DNA of 64,000 nucleotides from contig CAZHYQ010000006.1 in the NCBI GenBank assembly GCA_964536805.1, positions 107,103 through 171,102 of the forward strand, given 5' to 3'. This document shows positions 17,372 to 26,827 of the stretch, piece after piece; position 1 is the stretch's first letter, and each line of letters opens with the position of its first letter. The position numbers and the translations under genes were made by a program. This stretch comes from Longilinea sp964536805. GTDB taxonomy: Bacteria; Chloroflexota; Anaerolineae; Anaerolineales; Anaerolineaceae. Below the pieces are notes generated by a model, which searched no databases, was not told where the DNA came from, and worked only from the letters and a program-made list of their open reading frames with translations.

Positions 17372-18234
17372 ACAGGTAACTGGCTAAAAAATGCAGCCGG
17401 CCCGACCGCCATGCCAACCAGGCCGGTACCTACATGTGCGCCAAGCGCCGGCGTAATCGAGACTGTTGGAATCCATTCAATTTCAAACAATTGCAAAAGC
17501 TTCTCACGCAGCCACTCGGTACCAGGCAAATTATTTGCGTGCAGTAATTGCACGCGCAATTTTGTACCAGCGCCAAACCGTTTGATCAGCAAATCAGCCT
17601 CGTGAAAAATTGCGCGTTTTAAAGTAATTTCCTGCCCAAGCTGAACGTAGGTTCCGTTTTCTTTTTCAACGCCGATAATCGGCTTGATATTTAACAACGA
17701 AGCGACCAAACCTTTGATGTGGCTGATTCGTCCGCCGTGGATCAGGTACTTCATCGTAGCTACGGTGAATATGCCGTCTGTTTGCAGACGCATCTCGGAT
17801 AAAAATGCCAGAACCCGCTCCAGACTCCATCCCGCCCGCAGTGCGCGGGCGGCTGCCTCCACCTGCCAACCTTGAGGGCAGGAAAGGGTACGCGTATCGA
17901 AAAAAGTTACGTGGGCTTGCGGTACCATGGCCGCGGCTGCCCGGGCTGAATTCATGGTTCCACTCAACCCGGAGGAAATATGGATGGAAAGAATCTCCGG
18001 GTCAGTTTGAGCCAGGTTTTGATAAAGTTCAACGAATTCCCCGACCGACGGTTGCGAAGTGATTGGCATATCCTCGGTGTTGGCCAACAATTTATAAAAC
18101 TCATCCGGCATGATATCCACACCGCTTGCATAGGTACGGTTATCCAAAGTAACTTTTAACGGTGTGAAATGGATGCCAAATTCCTCAGCCACTTCGGGTA
18201 AAAGATCAGCACCACGGTCGGTTACAATTTGCAT
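17368..18234 (-). CDS. DegV family fatty-acid-binding protein
   Basis: 288 residues from ATG 18234, chosen because GGAG lies about 7 nt upstream and this removes the overlap with mutL that a longer start (18291) would cause. It begins MQIVTDRGADLLPE and has the DegV hallmarks SQPSVGEFVELY, the Ser/Gly-rich HISSGLSGT and GGRISH. DegV/FakB proteins bind fatty acids and hand them to a kinase (FakA) for phosphorylation; no fakA is in the window. It is downstream of mutL on the same strand. Confidence 0.88.
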   Translation of the reverse strand: MQIVTDRGADLLPEVAEEFGIHFTPLKVTLDNRTYASGVDIMPDEFYKLLANTEDMPITSQPSVGEFVELYQNLAQTDPEILSIHISSGLSGTMNSARAAAAMVPQAHVTFFDTRTLSCPQGWQVEAAARALRAGWSLERVLAFLSEMRLQTDGIFTVATMKYLIHGGRISHIKGLVASLLNIKPIIGVEKENGTYVQLGQEITLKRAIFHEADLLIKRFGAGTKLRVQLLHANNLPGTEWLREKLLQLFEIEWIPTVSITPALGAHVGTGLVGMAVGPAAFFSQLPV

Positions 18235-18256
18235 GGAATCTCCAATTTCCTCAGGG

Positions 18257-20011
18257 TTACCGGCTGCCCCGCCGGCCAAATTGACGTTCAAGCAAGTCCA
18301 CTGAAAGATGGATCATCGTCGGGCGTCCATGTGGACAGGTCCGCGGCGATCGACAGGACTCAAGGTCCGCCAGTAATTGTTTCTGCTCATCGGCGGCCAT
18401 AGCCTGGCCCGCTTTGACGGCAGCCCGTTTACACACCCGCGCGGCGATGCGGCTTTCAATCTCGCTCTGAAGCGGGCTTTCATCTTCCTCAAAGTCTTCC
18501 ACCAGCACCCGCAGAGCGGCCGCAGGTTCAACCCCGGTCAGCAATACCGGAACAGCCCTCACCCGGAATGACCCAGGGCCAAAGGGCTCAATTTGAAAGC
18601 CGAGATGTTCCAAAACTTCCAGCTGATTGGTAAACAAACTGGCTTGCTGGGGTGGTAGAGTGACAAGGGCGGGTTCCAGCAATGTCTGTGCAGCGATCCG
18701 TTTTCCATCCACCTGTTTCATCAACCGCTCAAAGAGTACCCGTTCGTGCGCAGCGTGCTGATCGATTAAATACAAGCCGTCCGGACCTTCGGCAACCAGG
18801 TAAGAAAGGCCTACCTGTCCGATCAAACGCAACAGAGGCAATTGCCCGGAAGGCAAAGCATTGGTTTCAACGATTCGATTTGTTTCCGTATCCGGGAGGT
18901 CCTGCGGAATTTCTGCCGGGCGGACGCCTTGCTGCAAGTCGGCAGCCATATTCCAGGCTGGATCGATGATGTGCGGCTGGTTTCCACCTGTTTGCCATTG
19001 CGGCATGCCGATGGATGGCACAGGCGAGTAAGCCAGGAGTGCCCGGCGCGTACCGCGTTGGACCAGGCTGAAAATGCGGTCAGCATCCCGAAAGCGAACT
19101 TCCGCTTTGGCCGGATGCACATTAACATCCACATCCTCCGGCGGTAAATGAACAAATACCACCGCCAACGGGAAACGGCCAACCATCAACAGGGTGTGAT
19201 AGGCCTGCACCAGTGCGGTGGCCAATGGAGCCGATTGGACCCAGCGGCCGTTGATAAAGAAAGTGATATCCCGCCGGTTTGAACGCGTCAGGGCAACCGG
19301 GCTGATGAATCCATCCAATTGTCTTTGATCTTCTTCCGAGGACAATTCCAGCAGTTGCCTGGCAATATCCACGCCGTACAACTGCGCCAGAATTTCCCGC
19401 CGGTCGCCATTGCCGCTGGTTTTCAATGCTGGCCGGTTATCCTGCCAGAGTTGAAAGCGTACCTGTGGATAGGCCAATGCATAGCGCGTCACCAGGCCAT
19501 CGATCTGACTGCGCTCGGTCATATCCTTTTTGAGAAATTTTAAGCGCGCAGGAACATTGAAAAACAAATCCTCAACCCGCACAACGGTGCCATCCGGCAC
19601 GCCCGCGCCTTCCATTGGGCCGTTCAAACCGCCCTCCACCTGTATTCGCGCCCCTACCTGGGCGCCAACGCGGCGCGTGGTAATAGAAAAGCGCGAAACG
19701 GAGGCAATCGATGCCAACGCTTCGCCGCGAAAACCCAAGGTAGTAATATGGAATAAATCTTCGGCAGTACGCAGCTTGCTGGTGGCATGACGGGCAATGG
19801 CCAGGGGCAGTTCGTCCTGTGAAATGCCGTCGCCGTCATCGGATACTTCGATCAAACGCCGTCCAGCTTCTTCAATCCGGATACTGATATTGTGAGCGCC
19901 TGCATCCAGCGAATTTTCCAGAAGTTCCTTCACCACAGATGCAGGCCGTTCAACTACCTCTCCGGCGGCAATTTGTGATGCGACATCTTCCGATAGCAAA
20001 TGGATCGGCAT
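18257..20011 (-). CDS. mutL: DNA mismatch repair protein MutL
   Basis: 584 residues. The GHKL ATPase domain has the N box with NSLDAGA, DDGDGIS and the GFRGEALASIASVS motif. The C-terminal domain carries DQHAAHERVLFE (about 415-426), the DQHA(X)2E(X)4E motif of endonuclease-type MutL, and the CPHGRP motif near the C-terminus (about 560-566). It should therefore nick DNA itself, as expected in bacteria without MutH. mutS is not in the window. Confidence 0.96.
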   Translation of the reverse strand: MPIHLLSEDVASQIAAGEVVERPASVVKELLENSLDAGAHNISIRIEEAGRRLIEVSDDGDGISQDELPLAIARHATSKLRTAEDLFHITTLGFRGEALASIASVSRFSITTRRVGAQVGARIQVEGGLNGPMEGAGVPDGTVVRVEDLFFNVPARLKFLKKDMTERSQIDGLVTRYALAYPQVRFQLWQDNRPALKTSGNGDRREILAQLYGVDIARQLLELSSEEDQRQLDGFISPVALTRSNRRDITFFINGRWVQSAPLATALVQAYHTLLMVGRFPLAVVFVHLPPEDVDVNVHPAKAEVRFRDADRIFSLVQRGTRRALLAYSPVPSIGMPQWQTGGNQPHIIDPAWNMAADLQQGVRPAEIPQDLPDTETNRIVETNALPSGQLPLLRLIGQVGLSYLVAEGPDGLYLIDQHAAHERVLFERLMKQVDGKRIAAQTLLEPALVTLPPQQASLFTNQLEVLEHLGFQIEPFGPGSFRVRAVPVLLTGVEPAAALRVLVEDFEEDESPLQSEIESRIAARVCKRAAVKAGQAMAADEQKQLLADLESCRSPRTCPHGRPTMIHLSVDLLERQFGRRGSR

Positions 20012-20120
20012 TAAAGCTCCTGAACAAATCGATTATAAAATGTCCAAATTAATATATGAATAGGAGCGAAGTCCTATTTCCGGTCACGATTTCCGCACTT
20101 ACCTGTAAAACGATGCAAAC

Positions 20121-20150
20121 TTGGTAAATCACCCTGCATTCGATTATACT
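20121..20150 (+). promoter_or_regulatory. Promoter of HAD phosphatase, likely leaderless
   Basis: TTGGTA (20121-20126) and TATACT (20145-20150) are spaced by 18 bp. The ATG at 20157 begins 6 nt after the -10 box, at the expected transcription start. Confidence 0.5.
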
Positions 20151-20156
20151 GGCGAT

Positions 20157-20834
20157 ATGGCTGAAACGACGCTATTTATCGACCTGGACGATACCTTGTA
20201 TCCGGCTGACAGCGGTGTCTGGCAGGATATTCGTGATCGAATCGATTTGTACATGCACTCCGTGTTAGGCATTCCCGTGGAGGAGGTGCCGGCTCTCCGC
20301 CATCATCTTTTCAATACCTACGGAACCACCTTGCGCGGCCTGGAAGCGACCCGCTCCATTGATCCCAACGAATATTTGCGTTTTGTTCATGATGTGCCGC
20401 TCGAACGATACCTTAAACCAAACCCTGAATTGCGCCAGGTCCTGCTGAATTATTCCTATCCAAAATTCATATTTACCAACGGAGACCGGCCGCATGCCTT
20501 GCGTGTATTGAAGATTCTGGGATTGGAAAACCTGTTTGATGACATCATCGATATCGTGGCATTATCACCATATTGCAAACCCATGCCTGAGACTTTTGAT
20601 ATCGCTCTGGATTACACCCGTCATTCTTCGCCATCTGACTGCATTTTGGTGGATGACGCTCCCCGCAACCTGGCCGCTGCCCACGCATATGGTTTCCAAA
20701 CCGTTCTGGTCGGTCCGCCAAATCCAGGCATTCTATACGCGAAGGTAATTTCACGAATAGCGGATTTACCCCTGGTGATTCCTGTGAATGGAAATTTAAA
20801 TTTTCAGATCAAAGCGGGAAAAACAGATGAGTGA
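20157..20834 (+). CDS. HAD hydrolase, pyrimidine 5'-nucleotidase-like
   Basis: 225 residues from ATG 20157; a TTG at 20121 would lie in the promoter. Motif I is FIDLDDTLYP (nucleophile Asp9), motif II is the FTNGD segment (about 108-111), motif III is Lys in the YCKPMPETF segment, and motif IV is ILVDDAPRNL. The LYP after motif I and the cap size match the SDT1/pyrimidine 5'-nucleotidase branch of HAD phosphatases. The substrate is inferred only at family level. The next small gene starts 8 nt before its stop. Confidence 0.82.
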   Translation: MAETTLFIDLDDTLYPADSGVWQDIRDRIDLYMHSVLGIPVEEVPALRHHLFNTYGTTLRGLEATRSIDPNEYLRFVHDVPLERYLKPNPELRQVLLNYSYPKFIFTNGDRPHALRVLKILGLENLFDDIIDIVALSPYCKPMPETFDIALDYTRHSSPSDCILVDDAPRNLAAAHAYGFQTVLVGPPNPGILYAKVISRIADLPLVIPVNGNLNFQIKAGKTDE

Positions 20835-21093
20835 TATTCCCTGGTTGGGTTGGGTATTGCTGGGTTTCTTCTTATTGTTTTTCCTGGCAATTAATTGGTC
20901 ACTGATTGCAGCGCTGCGCAAGAAAAATGGTAAAAAAGAAAATGTATCCATCCGGGCAATTCAAAGCATGTCCCAATCCGTCAAACAACCCTGGAAAAAA
21001 GAAGATGAAATGCTTGCTGAGCTTTCCCGCCGCGCCAATGATTTGCGCAAGCCAGCAGAATCCGGTGACGAACCGCCAGATCCATCTGAATAA
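20827..21093 (+). CDS. Small single-TM protein of unknown function
   Basis: 88 residues. One transmembrane helix (about 7-29) is followed by a basic stretch and a charged Glu/Arg/Asp-rich cytosolic tail. It overlaps the HAD gene by 8 nt, which supports it being real and translationally coupled. No known family is recognised. Confidence 0.6.
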   Translation: MSDIPWLGWVLLGFFLLFFLAINWSLIAALRKKNGKKENVSIRAIQSMSQSVKQPWKKEDEMLAELSRRANDLRKPAESGDEPPDPSE

Positions 21094-21172
21094 ACAAAAT
21101 TGAATATTTATTTAAGATTAATACTTCGGTGTTACATTCAACCATAGAACCATATTTTTCGAGGAGTCGATC

Positions 21173-22414
21173 ATGTCGTCTCGTTTCGTACGCAATTTCG
21201 TAATCGCAATTATCGCTGTCCTGCTGCTCTTGGGTAGTTTTTCCGGCGGAATTCTCGTTGGGTGGGTACTGCCAAAATCATCAATCAGCGCAGTCGTTCC
21301 GGAAGTTACACTCAGCCCGACCAGCCCTTCAAATACCGGTACACCTGAAGACCTTTCCCAAACCTTTAAACCTTTCTGGGAAACCTGGGATCTGGTTCAC
21401 AAACTATATGTGGATCAACCCGTCGATAACACCACGCTCATGCGCGGTGCTATCAGCGGCATGCTGCAATCGCTCGGCGATGCCCATACTGCTTATATGA
21501 CTCCGGACGAATATACCCAGGCAAATACGGCCCTGGGCGGCGAATATGAAGGCATCGGGGCTATTGTCGATATTACCGGCGACTATTTAAAGATTGTCAG
21601 TCCCATGCCCAATTCACCAGCCGAGAAGGCCGGTATAAAAGTGGGGGATTTGATCATTGCGGTGGACGGTCAGGATATGACCGGCATCGACGGCCAGTTG
21701 GTGTTAAAGAAAGTGAAAGGTCCCGCTGGAACGCAGGTGACTCTCACGATCCAGCGCGCAGGCACCGATCAACCTATTGACATTACCGTCACCCGCGCAA
21801 AGATCACACAATCTTCCGTAAGCTACAAAATGCTGGATTCCGGCATTGCCTACGTAGCCTTAAGCACTTTCGGCGATAACTCGACCAAGGACTTGAAGGC
21901 AGCCTTAAAGGATTTGATGGCACAGAATCCCAAAGGTCTCGTTTTTGATTTACGCTATAACGGCGGTGGTTATTTAAACACAGCTGTGGAAGTCACGTCA
22001 CAGTTCATCGACTCGGGCTACGTGCTGTTTGAACAATACGGCGATGGCACCCGCACTGAATTCAAAGCGCTAAAAGGCGGGCTGGCGTTGGATATTCCGA
22101 TGGTGGTTCTGGTGAACGAAGGATCCGCCTCGGCGTCCGAGATTACTGCCGGTGCGTTACAGGATGCCGGCCGCGCCAAACTGGTTGGCGTGACGACCTA
22201 CGGCAAGGGCACGGTACAGGATTGGCGGGCTCTTCAGGACAACCAGGGTGCGGTCCGAATTACGATTGCACGCTGGCTGACACCCAAGGAACGCCAAATT
22301 AACGGCACCGGGCTTACCCCCGATGTGGAAGTAAAGATGACAGATGAGGATATCGCTGCCGGCCGCGATCCGCAATTGGATAAGGCAGTAGAACTACTGC
22401 TGCAGGGAAATTAA
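21173..22414 (+). CDS. S41-family C-terminal processing protease with PDZ domain
   Basis: 413 residues. A signal anchor (about 8-32), a helical N-terminal part, a PDZ domain (about 115-200, starting YEGIGAIVD) and the S41 protease domain follow. The catalytic Ser lies in the GSASASE box (about 317-323) and the catalytic Lys in YGKGTVQ (about 343). CtpA-type proteases trim or degrade extracytoplasmic proteins. AGGAG lies before the ATG. HtrA follows after 25 nt, so envelope quality-control proteases are paired here. Confidence 0.94.
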   Translation: MSSRFVRNFVIAIIAVLLLLGSFSGGILVGWVLPKSSISAVVPEVTLSPTSPSNTGTPEDLSQTFKPFWETWDLVHKLYVDQPVDNTTLMRGAISGMLQSLGDAHTAYMTPDEYTQANTALGGEYEGIGAIVDITGDYLKIVSPMPNSPAEKAGIKVGDLIIAVDGQDMTGIDGQLVLKKVKGPAGTQVTLTIQRAGTDQPIDITVTRAKITQSSVSYKMLDSGIAYVALSTFGDNSTKDLKAALKDLMAQNPKGLVFDLRYNGGGYLNTAVEVTSQFIDSGYVLFEQYGDGTRTEFKALKGGLALDIPMVVLVNEGSASASEITAGALQDAGRAKLVGVTTYGKGTVQDWRALQDNQGAVRITIARWLTPKERQINGTGLTPDVEVKMTDEDIAAGRDPQLDKAVELLLQGN

Positions 22415-22439
22415 GTCAATTTGCAAGGATAATAAATTT

Positions 22440-23576
22440 ATGAAAAAGGGTTTGATTGCCCTCCTAATCTTGATTATGGTCTTCGGGGCTGGTTTGGCAG
22501 GATCAATCATCGGCGGTTTGGTCGTATACCGGGGCATGGCTGGCAAGTCGGGGGCTGCCGCAATACCGGTGACAGCATCAGCCACAAGCGTTGCGAACCC
22601 TACTGCAGAATCGATGACCATCCAAACGGTCAATATCAATACTGCCATCACGCAAGCCGTAGAGCAAGTTGGTCCGGCAGTGGTGACGGTTGTGGGTCAA
22701 TTACCCGATCAGATGTCGTTTTTCGGGGTGATTTCCGGCGGAACCGCATCGGGCAGCGGAGTGATTTTTTCGGATAAGGGCTACATCATTACCAACAATC
22801 ATGTTATCGACGGCGTTCAATCGCTCAAGGTGATTCTAGCCAACGGCGACGAACGCCCAGCCCAGGTGGTTGGCAGCGATCAATTTTCTGATCTGGCGGT
22901 GCTCAAGGTGGATGGCAACCTGCCAGCGGTGGCAAAATTTGGCAATTCGGATGTCCTGAAACCCGGCGAATCGGTGATTGCCATTGGGTCGCCGCTGGGG
23001 AATTTTAAGAACACCGTCACCACGGGTGTCATCAGCGCCACTGGCCGCAGCCTTGACAGCGGAAACGGCTACCTTTTGGAAAACCTTTTGCAAACCGACG
23101 CGGCCATCAACCAGGGCAACTCTGGCGGACCGCTGGTCAACCTGGCTGGTCAGGTAGTGGGCATCAATACGCTAATCGTCCGTGACAGCCAGAATTCGAC
23201 AACAGTGGTGGAAGGGTTGGGGTTTTCAGTACCTTCGAGTACGGTGCAAATCGTGGCGGAACAAATCATAGCAAATGGCTCGGTCGCCCGGCCTTACATT
23301 GGCATCCGTTACCAGTCGATCGATCCTGCCACCGCTCAGCGCTACAATCTTCCTGCGCAATGGGGCGTATATGTGGTGGCAATCGATTCGAACAGCCCGG
23401 CGGCCAAAGCCGGTTTACAGGTCGGCGATATCATCACCCAGATTGGCGATTACGCCTTAAGCGACACCCAGCCTTATTTGAATGCGCTCTTTCATTATGC
23501 TCCTGGCGACACCGTCACAATAAAAGTCGCCCGTGGATCAAAAACGCTGGATCTTACGCTGACATTTAGTTCTTGA
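22440..23576 (+). CDS. HtrA/DegP-type serine protease with PDZ domain
   Basis: 378 residues. A transmembrane anchor (about 6-29) precedes a trypsin-like domain with His in NNHVIDG (about 121), Asp in FSDLAVL (about 152) and Ser in GNSGGPL (about 229). One PDZ domain follows (about 285-375). It should act outside the membrane on misfolded proteins. It shares an operon with the S41 protease. Confidence 0.95.
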   Translation: MKKGLIALLILIMVFGAGLAGSIIGGLVVYRGMAGKSGAAAIPVTASATSVANPTAESMTIQTVNINTAITQAVEQVGPAVVTVVGQLPDQMSFFGVISGGTASGSGVIFSDKGYIITNNHVIDGVQSLKVILANGDERPAQVVGSDQFSDLAVLKVDGNLPAVAKFGNSDVLKPGESVIAIGSPLGNFKNTVTTGVISATGRSLDSGNGYLLENLLQTDAAINQGNSGGPLVNLAGQVVGINTLIVRDSQNSTTVVEGLGFSVPSSTVQIVAEQIIANGSVARPYIGIRYQSIDPATAQRYNLPAQWGVYVVAIDSNSPAAKAGLQVGDIITQIGDYALSDTQPYLNALFHYAPGDTVTIKVARGSKTLDLTLTFSS

Positions 23577-23685
23577 GGCCAAGTGCATTCAGTTTCAGCC
23601 TGTCCGTCAATAAAAAACGTGATTTTAGGAAACCGAGCCACCAAAAAAGCGCCGCCTGGACTGGATATTGAACTTACTGGTTTAA

Positions 23686-23714
23686 TTGACAGTTTGATAG
23701 GCGGGGAGTATAAT
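23686..23714 (+). promoter_or_regulatory. Near-perfect sigma-70 promoter of the S1-domain gene
   Basis: TTGACA (23686-23691) and TATAAT (23709-23714) are spaced by exactly 17 bp. A leader of about 30 nt carries a GGGAG site before ATG 23752. Confidence 0.88.
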
Positions 23715-23751
23715 TGGCGTTCGCTGATAACTGATAATGGGAGAATGAAGA

Positions 23752-24594
23752 ATGGATAATATCGTAGTGGCGGAGATCGATAACACCGCCGAAATAAAGC
23801 CAAAGACCCACTTTACTGGCAAGGTGTTTAGAACTGCCTTAGCCGGCGCTGTGGTTGATCTTGGAGAAGGCAAGCTGGGGGTGCTGCACATATCGCAGAT
23901 CCAGACTGCCGAACCAGGTCAACAAATCATCAGCGTCGAGACTGAGTTGAAAGTCGGACAGGAAATCGACGTTTGGGTTCGCCGCATCAAAGAAAACCGC
24001 ATTGAATTGACCATGTTCCGGCCGCTTGACCTGGACTGGAAAGATATCAAGAAAGACATGGTTGTCAAAGGCAAAGTGGTCCGCCTTGAAAAATTTGGCG
24101 CTTTTGTTGACATCGGCGCTGAACGTCCCGGTTTGATTCACATCAGTGAAATGGCACACGGTTATGTTCGCCAACCATCGGATGTCGTCAAAGAGGATGA
24201 TGAAATCGAAGCCATGGTGCTTGACGTCAATAAGAAGAAAAAACAAATCAAGCTGAGTCTCAAAGCCATGCAACCCGAGCCGGTAAAGGAAGAAGAGCCA
24301 GTCCGCCTCTCCGACCTGACGCCCAAACGCGAAAAACCACAACGGAAAAAGAAAGCGGCTCCGCGTTCCCGCTCTCACGAAGGCGGCGAGGACTTCTCCC
24401 ATCTGATGGATACCATTAACGAGCCCAAGGACGAAAATGAGCCAACCGCCATGGAAATCGCCATCCGCGAAGCCATGGAAAAGGCCAAGTCCCGCAAAAA
24501 GGAAGCGGACGACAAAAAGAAGACCAAAACTTCCAATGTCGAGCAGGAAGACGCCTTCTCCCGCACCCTTGAACAAAAAGCCCGTACGGCCTGA
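23752..24594 (+). CDS. Double S1-domain RNA-binding protein
   Basis: 280 residues. Two S1 domains lie at about 19-85 and 101-172; the second shows GKVVRLEKFGAFVDIG and LIHISEMAHG. The remainder (about 173-280) is a Lys/Glu-rich, probably disordered tail. Short S1-repeat proteins of this kind bind RNA and may act like a reduced ribosomal protein S1 or a general stress factor. The very strong promoter suggests high expression. A strong terminator follows. Confidence 0.88.
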   Translation: MDNIVVAEIDNTAEIKPKTHFTGKVFRTALAGAVVDLGEGKLGVLHISQIQTAEPGQQIISVETELKVGQEIDVWVRRIKENRIELTMFRPLDLDWKDIKKDMVVKGKVVRLEKFGAFVDIGAERPGLIHISEMAHGYVRQPSDVVKEDDEIEAMVLDVNKKKKQIKLSLKAMQPEPVKEEEPVRLSDLTPKREKPQRKKKAAPRSRSHEGGEDFSHLMDTINEPKDENEPTAMEIAIREAMEKAKSRKKEADDKKKTKTSNVEQEDAFSRTLEQKARTA

Positions 24595-24640
24595 AATTAC
24601 AACGCTCCCTCAGGTTTCAGCGGAAAACAGAATACAGAAT

Positions 24641-24668
24641 AGCCGCCCAAAATTGGGCGGCTTTTTTT
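24641..24668 (+). terminator. Terminator of the S1-domain gene
   Basis: A 9-bp GC-rich stem (24642-24650 with 24653-24661) is followed by seven T. Confidence 0.92.
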
Positions 24669-25050
24669 ACAACCGCATCAGGGAAAACACGAGACGACGG
24701 TTGACAACAGAGGATGCCTGTTTACCCTGTTTTCAACACTCCCAAATACCCAGGCCGGATTCGGACCTGACAAACCAATTCACTCATAAATTGGTTGGAT
24801 GGCGTAATCAATGGTATTTACTTTTTTATGGTAAACTTTCGGAGTTCATACTAAGAAAAAATGGAGGCCAGTCAGGCGGCAAGAACAGGTGTTTGCATTT
24901 GCTGCCAGGCAATTTTCCTGATTGAACATGCGAATTCCATTGGTTCAACCATTTTCTCAATTTAATTCAGCGGCCTGCACGTGGGGAGGCGCCGATCAAC
25001 GGCCCTCCCCACTTCTTTGTTATTAACCCGATTGGATCCAATTCTTCATT
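24669..25050 (+). other. Non-coding pyrG leader region
   Basis: About 380 nt without a credible gene. It holds an inverted repeat AACCAATT (24773-24780 with 24789-24796, 8-nt spacer), an AT-rich stretch around 24805-24840 that could hold a promoter (TTTACT, TAAACT), and a terminator-like hairpin at 24981-25012 described separately. The open frame through this region continues from another frame of the S1 gene and is not convincing. Confidence 0.5.
24981..25020 (+). promoter_or_regulatory. Hairpin with U-rich tail in the pyrG leader (candidate attenuator)
   Basis: GTGGGGAGG (24981-24989) pairs with CCTCCCCAC (25004-25012), followed by TTCTTTGTTATT. It lies 40 nt upstream of the pyrG ribosome site. 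pyrG is controlled by leader attenuation in Bacillus through reiterative G addition; this hairpin is in the right place for attenuation, but the matching start-site sequence was not identified. Confidence 0.4.
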
Positions 25051-25061
25051 AAGGAGTGTGT

Positions 25062-26702
25062 ATGCCCACAAAGTATATTTTCTTCACTGGTGGCGTAGTC
25101 AGTTCCGTGGGAAAAGGCGTTACAGCCGCCGCAATGGGACGGCTGCTCAAGGAGCGCGGTTTTTCAGTGGCGGTACAGAAATTGGATCCATATATCAATG
25201 TCGATCCGGGTACCATGAGTCCCTACCAGCACGGCGAAGTTTTCGTATTGGATGATGGTGCAGAAACAGACCTCGATCTTGGTCATTATGAACGATTTAT
25301 CGATATCCGCCTAAACCGGGTCTGCAACATTACCACCGGACAGGTTTATGCCGAGGTGATCTCGAAGGAGCGGCGCGGCGATTTTTTGGGCGGCACCATC
25401 CAGGTCATTCCCCATATCACCAATGAAATCAAACGCCGAATCGGCCTGGTGGCCAAGACCACCGGAGCTGAAATCGTCCTGGTAGAGGTTGGCGGGACTG
25501 TTGGCGATATTGAGAGCCTGCCCTTCCTGGAGGCGCTGCGCCAGTTGCGCAGCGATTTGGGACGCGAAAACACTTTTTATGTACATGTCACCTGGCTGCC
25601 CTACATTGGGGCGACGGAGGAATTAAAGACCAAACCAACCCAGCACTCGGTGCACGAATTGCGCTCGATTGGCATCTCGCCCGATATGATCGTGGCGCGC
25701 TCCGATTACCCGGTTGAACCCTCTTTGTGCGAGAAAATTGCACAATTTTGCGATGTGGATAAACGCGCCGTGGTGCCCATGGTAACGGCCAAGGTACTAT
25801 ATGAGGTACCTTTGATGCTGGAAGGCGCATCCGTGGCCGATTACGTGCTTGAGAAATTCGGCCTGCAAGCCCGCGTCAAACCGGACTGGTCGGAATGGAC
25901 TGGATTGGTTGAAAGAATCCACAAAACCAAACCGAAGATCAAAGTTGCCCTGGTTGGCAAATATGTCGAATTGCACGATGCTTACATCAGCGTGCGTGAA
26001 GCCATCGATCACGCCGCGTTGAAGTTGGGCGTCGAAGTGGACCTGAAATGGGTGCACAGCGCCGAATTGGAGCGCGGCAAAGGCTGGGACATCATCGAAG
26101 ATGTGGACGGCATCATCGTCCCTGGCGGCTTTGGCAGCCGTGGCATCGAGGGCAAGATTCACGCAGCAAAATATGCCCGTACCCATCAGATTCCTTACCT
26201 GGGGCTTTGCCTGGGCATGCAATTGATGGTGGTTGATTTTGGACGATTTATTTTCCAAAACGAAGAAGCCAATTCAACCGAATTTGACCGGACTACTGCC
26301 TATCCGGTCATAGACCTGATGCCCGATCAGCAGCAGATCACCGACATGGGCGGCACAATGCGCCTGGGTCTGTATCCATGCCAATTGCAACCAGGAACAA
26401 AAGCCGCAAAAGCGTACGGCGTGGATCTGGTGCAGGAACGCCACCGCCACCGTTTCGAGTTCAATAATGCTTACCGCAGCGCCATGGAGGCCAGGGGCAT
26501 GCGGTTTTCGGGGCTTTCACCGGATGGTCGGTTGGTTGAAATTGCGGAATATATTGACCATCCTTTTATGGTCGGTACGCAATTTCACCCTGAATTTCTT
26601 TCGCGCTTCAACCGCCCGCATCCGCTATTTCTGGCCTTTGCCCAGGCAGTGTGCGATCGCGCCGGCGTGTTGGAGAAGAGAATTGAAGCCAGCAACGATT
26701 AG
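25062..26702 (+). CDS. pyrG: CTP synthase
   Basis: 546 residues from ATG 25062; AAGGAG at 25051-25056 sets the start and rules out the GTG at 25056 that overlaps it. The synthetase domain (about 1-268) starts KYIFFTGGVVSSVGKG with the P-loop and contains VEVGGTVGDIES. The class I glutaminase domain has the nucleophile Cys in GLCLGMQ (about 383) and His/Glu in FHPEF (about 511). It makes CTP from UTP, ATP and glutamine. Confidence 0.97.
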   Translation: MPTKYIFFTGGVVSSVGKGVTAAAMGRLLKERGFSVAVQKLDPYINVDPGTMSPYQHGEVFVLDDGAETDLDLGHYERFIDIRLNRVCNITTGQVYAEVISKERRGDFLGGTIQVIPHITNEIKRRIGLVAKTTGAEIVLVEVGGTVGDIESLPFLEALRQLRSDLGRENTFYVHVTWLPYIGATEELKTKPTQHSVHELRSIGISPDMIVARSDYPVEPSLCEKIAQFCDVDKRAVVPMVTAKVLYEVPLMLEGASVADYVLEKFGLQARVKPDWSEWTGLVERIHKTKPKIKVALVGKYVELHDAYISVREAIDHAALKLGVEVDLKWVHSAELERGKGWDIIEDVDGIIVPGGFGSRGIEGKIHAAKYARTHQIPYLGLCLGMQLMVVDFGRFIFQNEEANSTEFDRTTAYPVIDLMPDQQQITDMGGTMRLGLYPCQLQPGTKAAKAYGVDLVQERHRHRFEFNNAYRSAMEARGMRFSGLSPDGRLVEIAEYIDHPFMVGTQFHPEFLSRFNRPHPLFLAFAQAVCDRAGVLEKRIEASND

Positions 26703-26781
26703 GACCAGCCCCAGTCCAAGCGCAGAAAGGCAAAACCGGGGTATCCTGAGTTATACTTGGACAATTCCATTATTATTACCT

Positions 26782-26797
26782 AGGCGCTCCAGCGCCT
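26782..26797 (+). promoter_or_regulatory. Short hairpin in the eno leader
   Basis: AGGCGCT pairs with AGCGCCT around CC. No T run follows, so it is not a terminator. It could stabilise the eno mRNA 5' end. Confidence 0.35.
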
Positions 26798-26827
26798 CAT
26801 ATCACAACTAACAAAAAGAGGTTTACT

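Noticed and set aside
23839..24576. 245-codon frame antisense to the S1-domain gene
   Set aside because: It is rich in Phe/Leu/Asp from the reverse of Lys/Glu codons, while the plus strand has two clear S1 domains.
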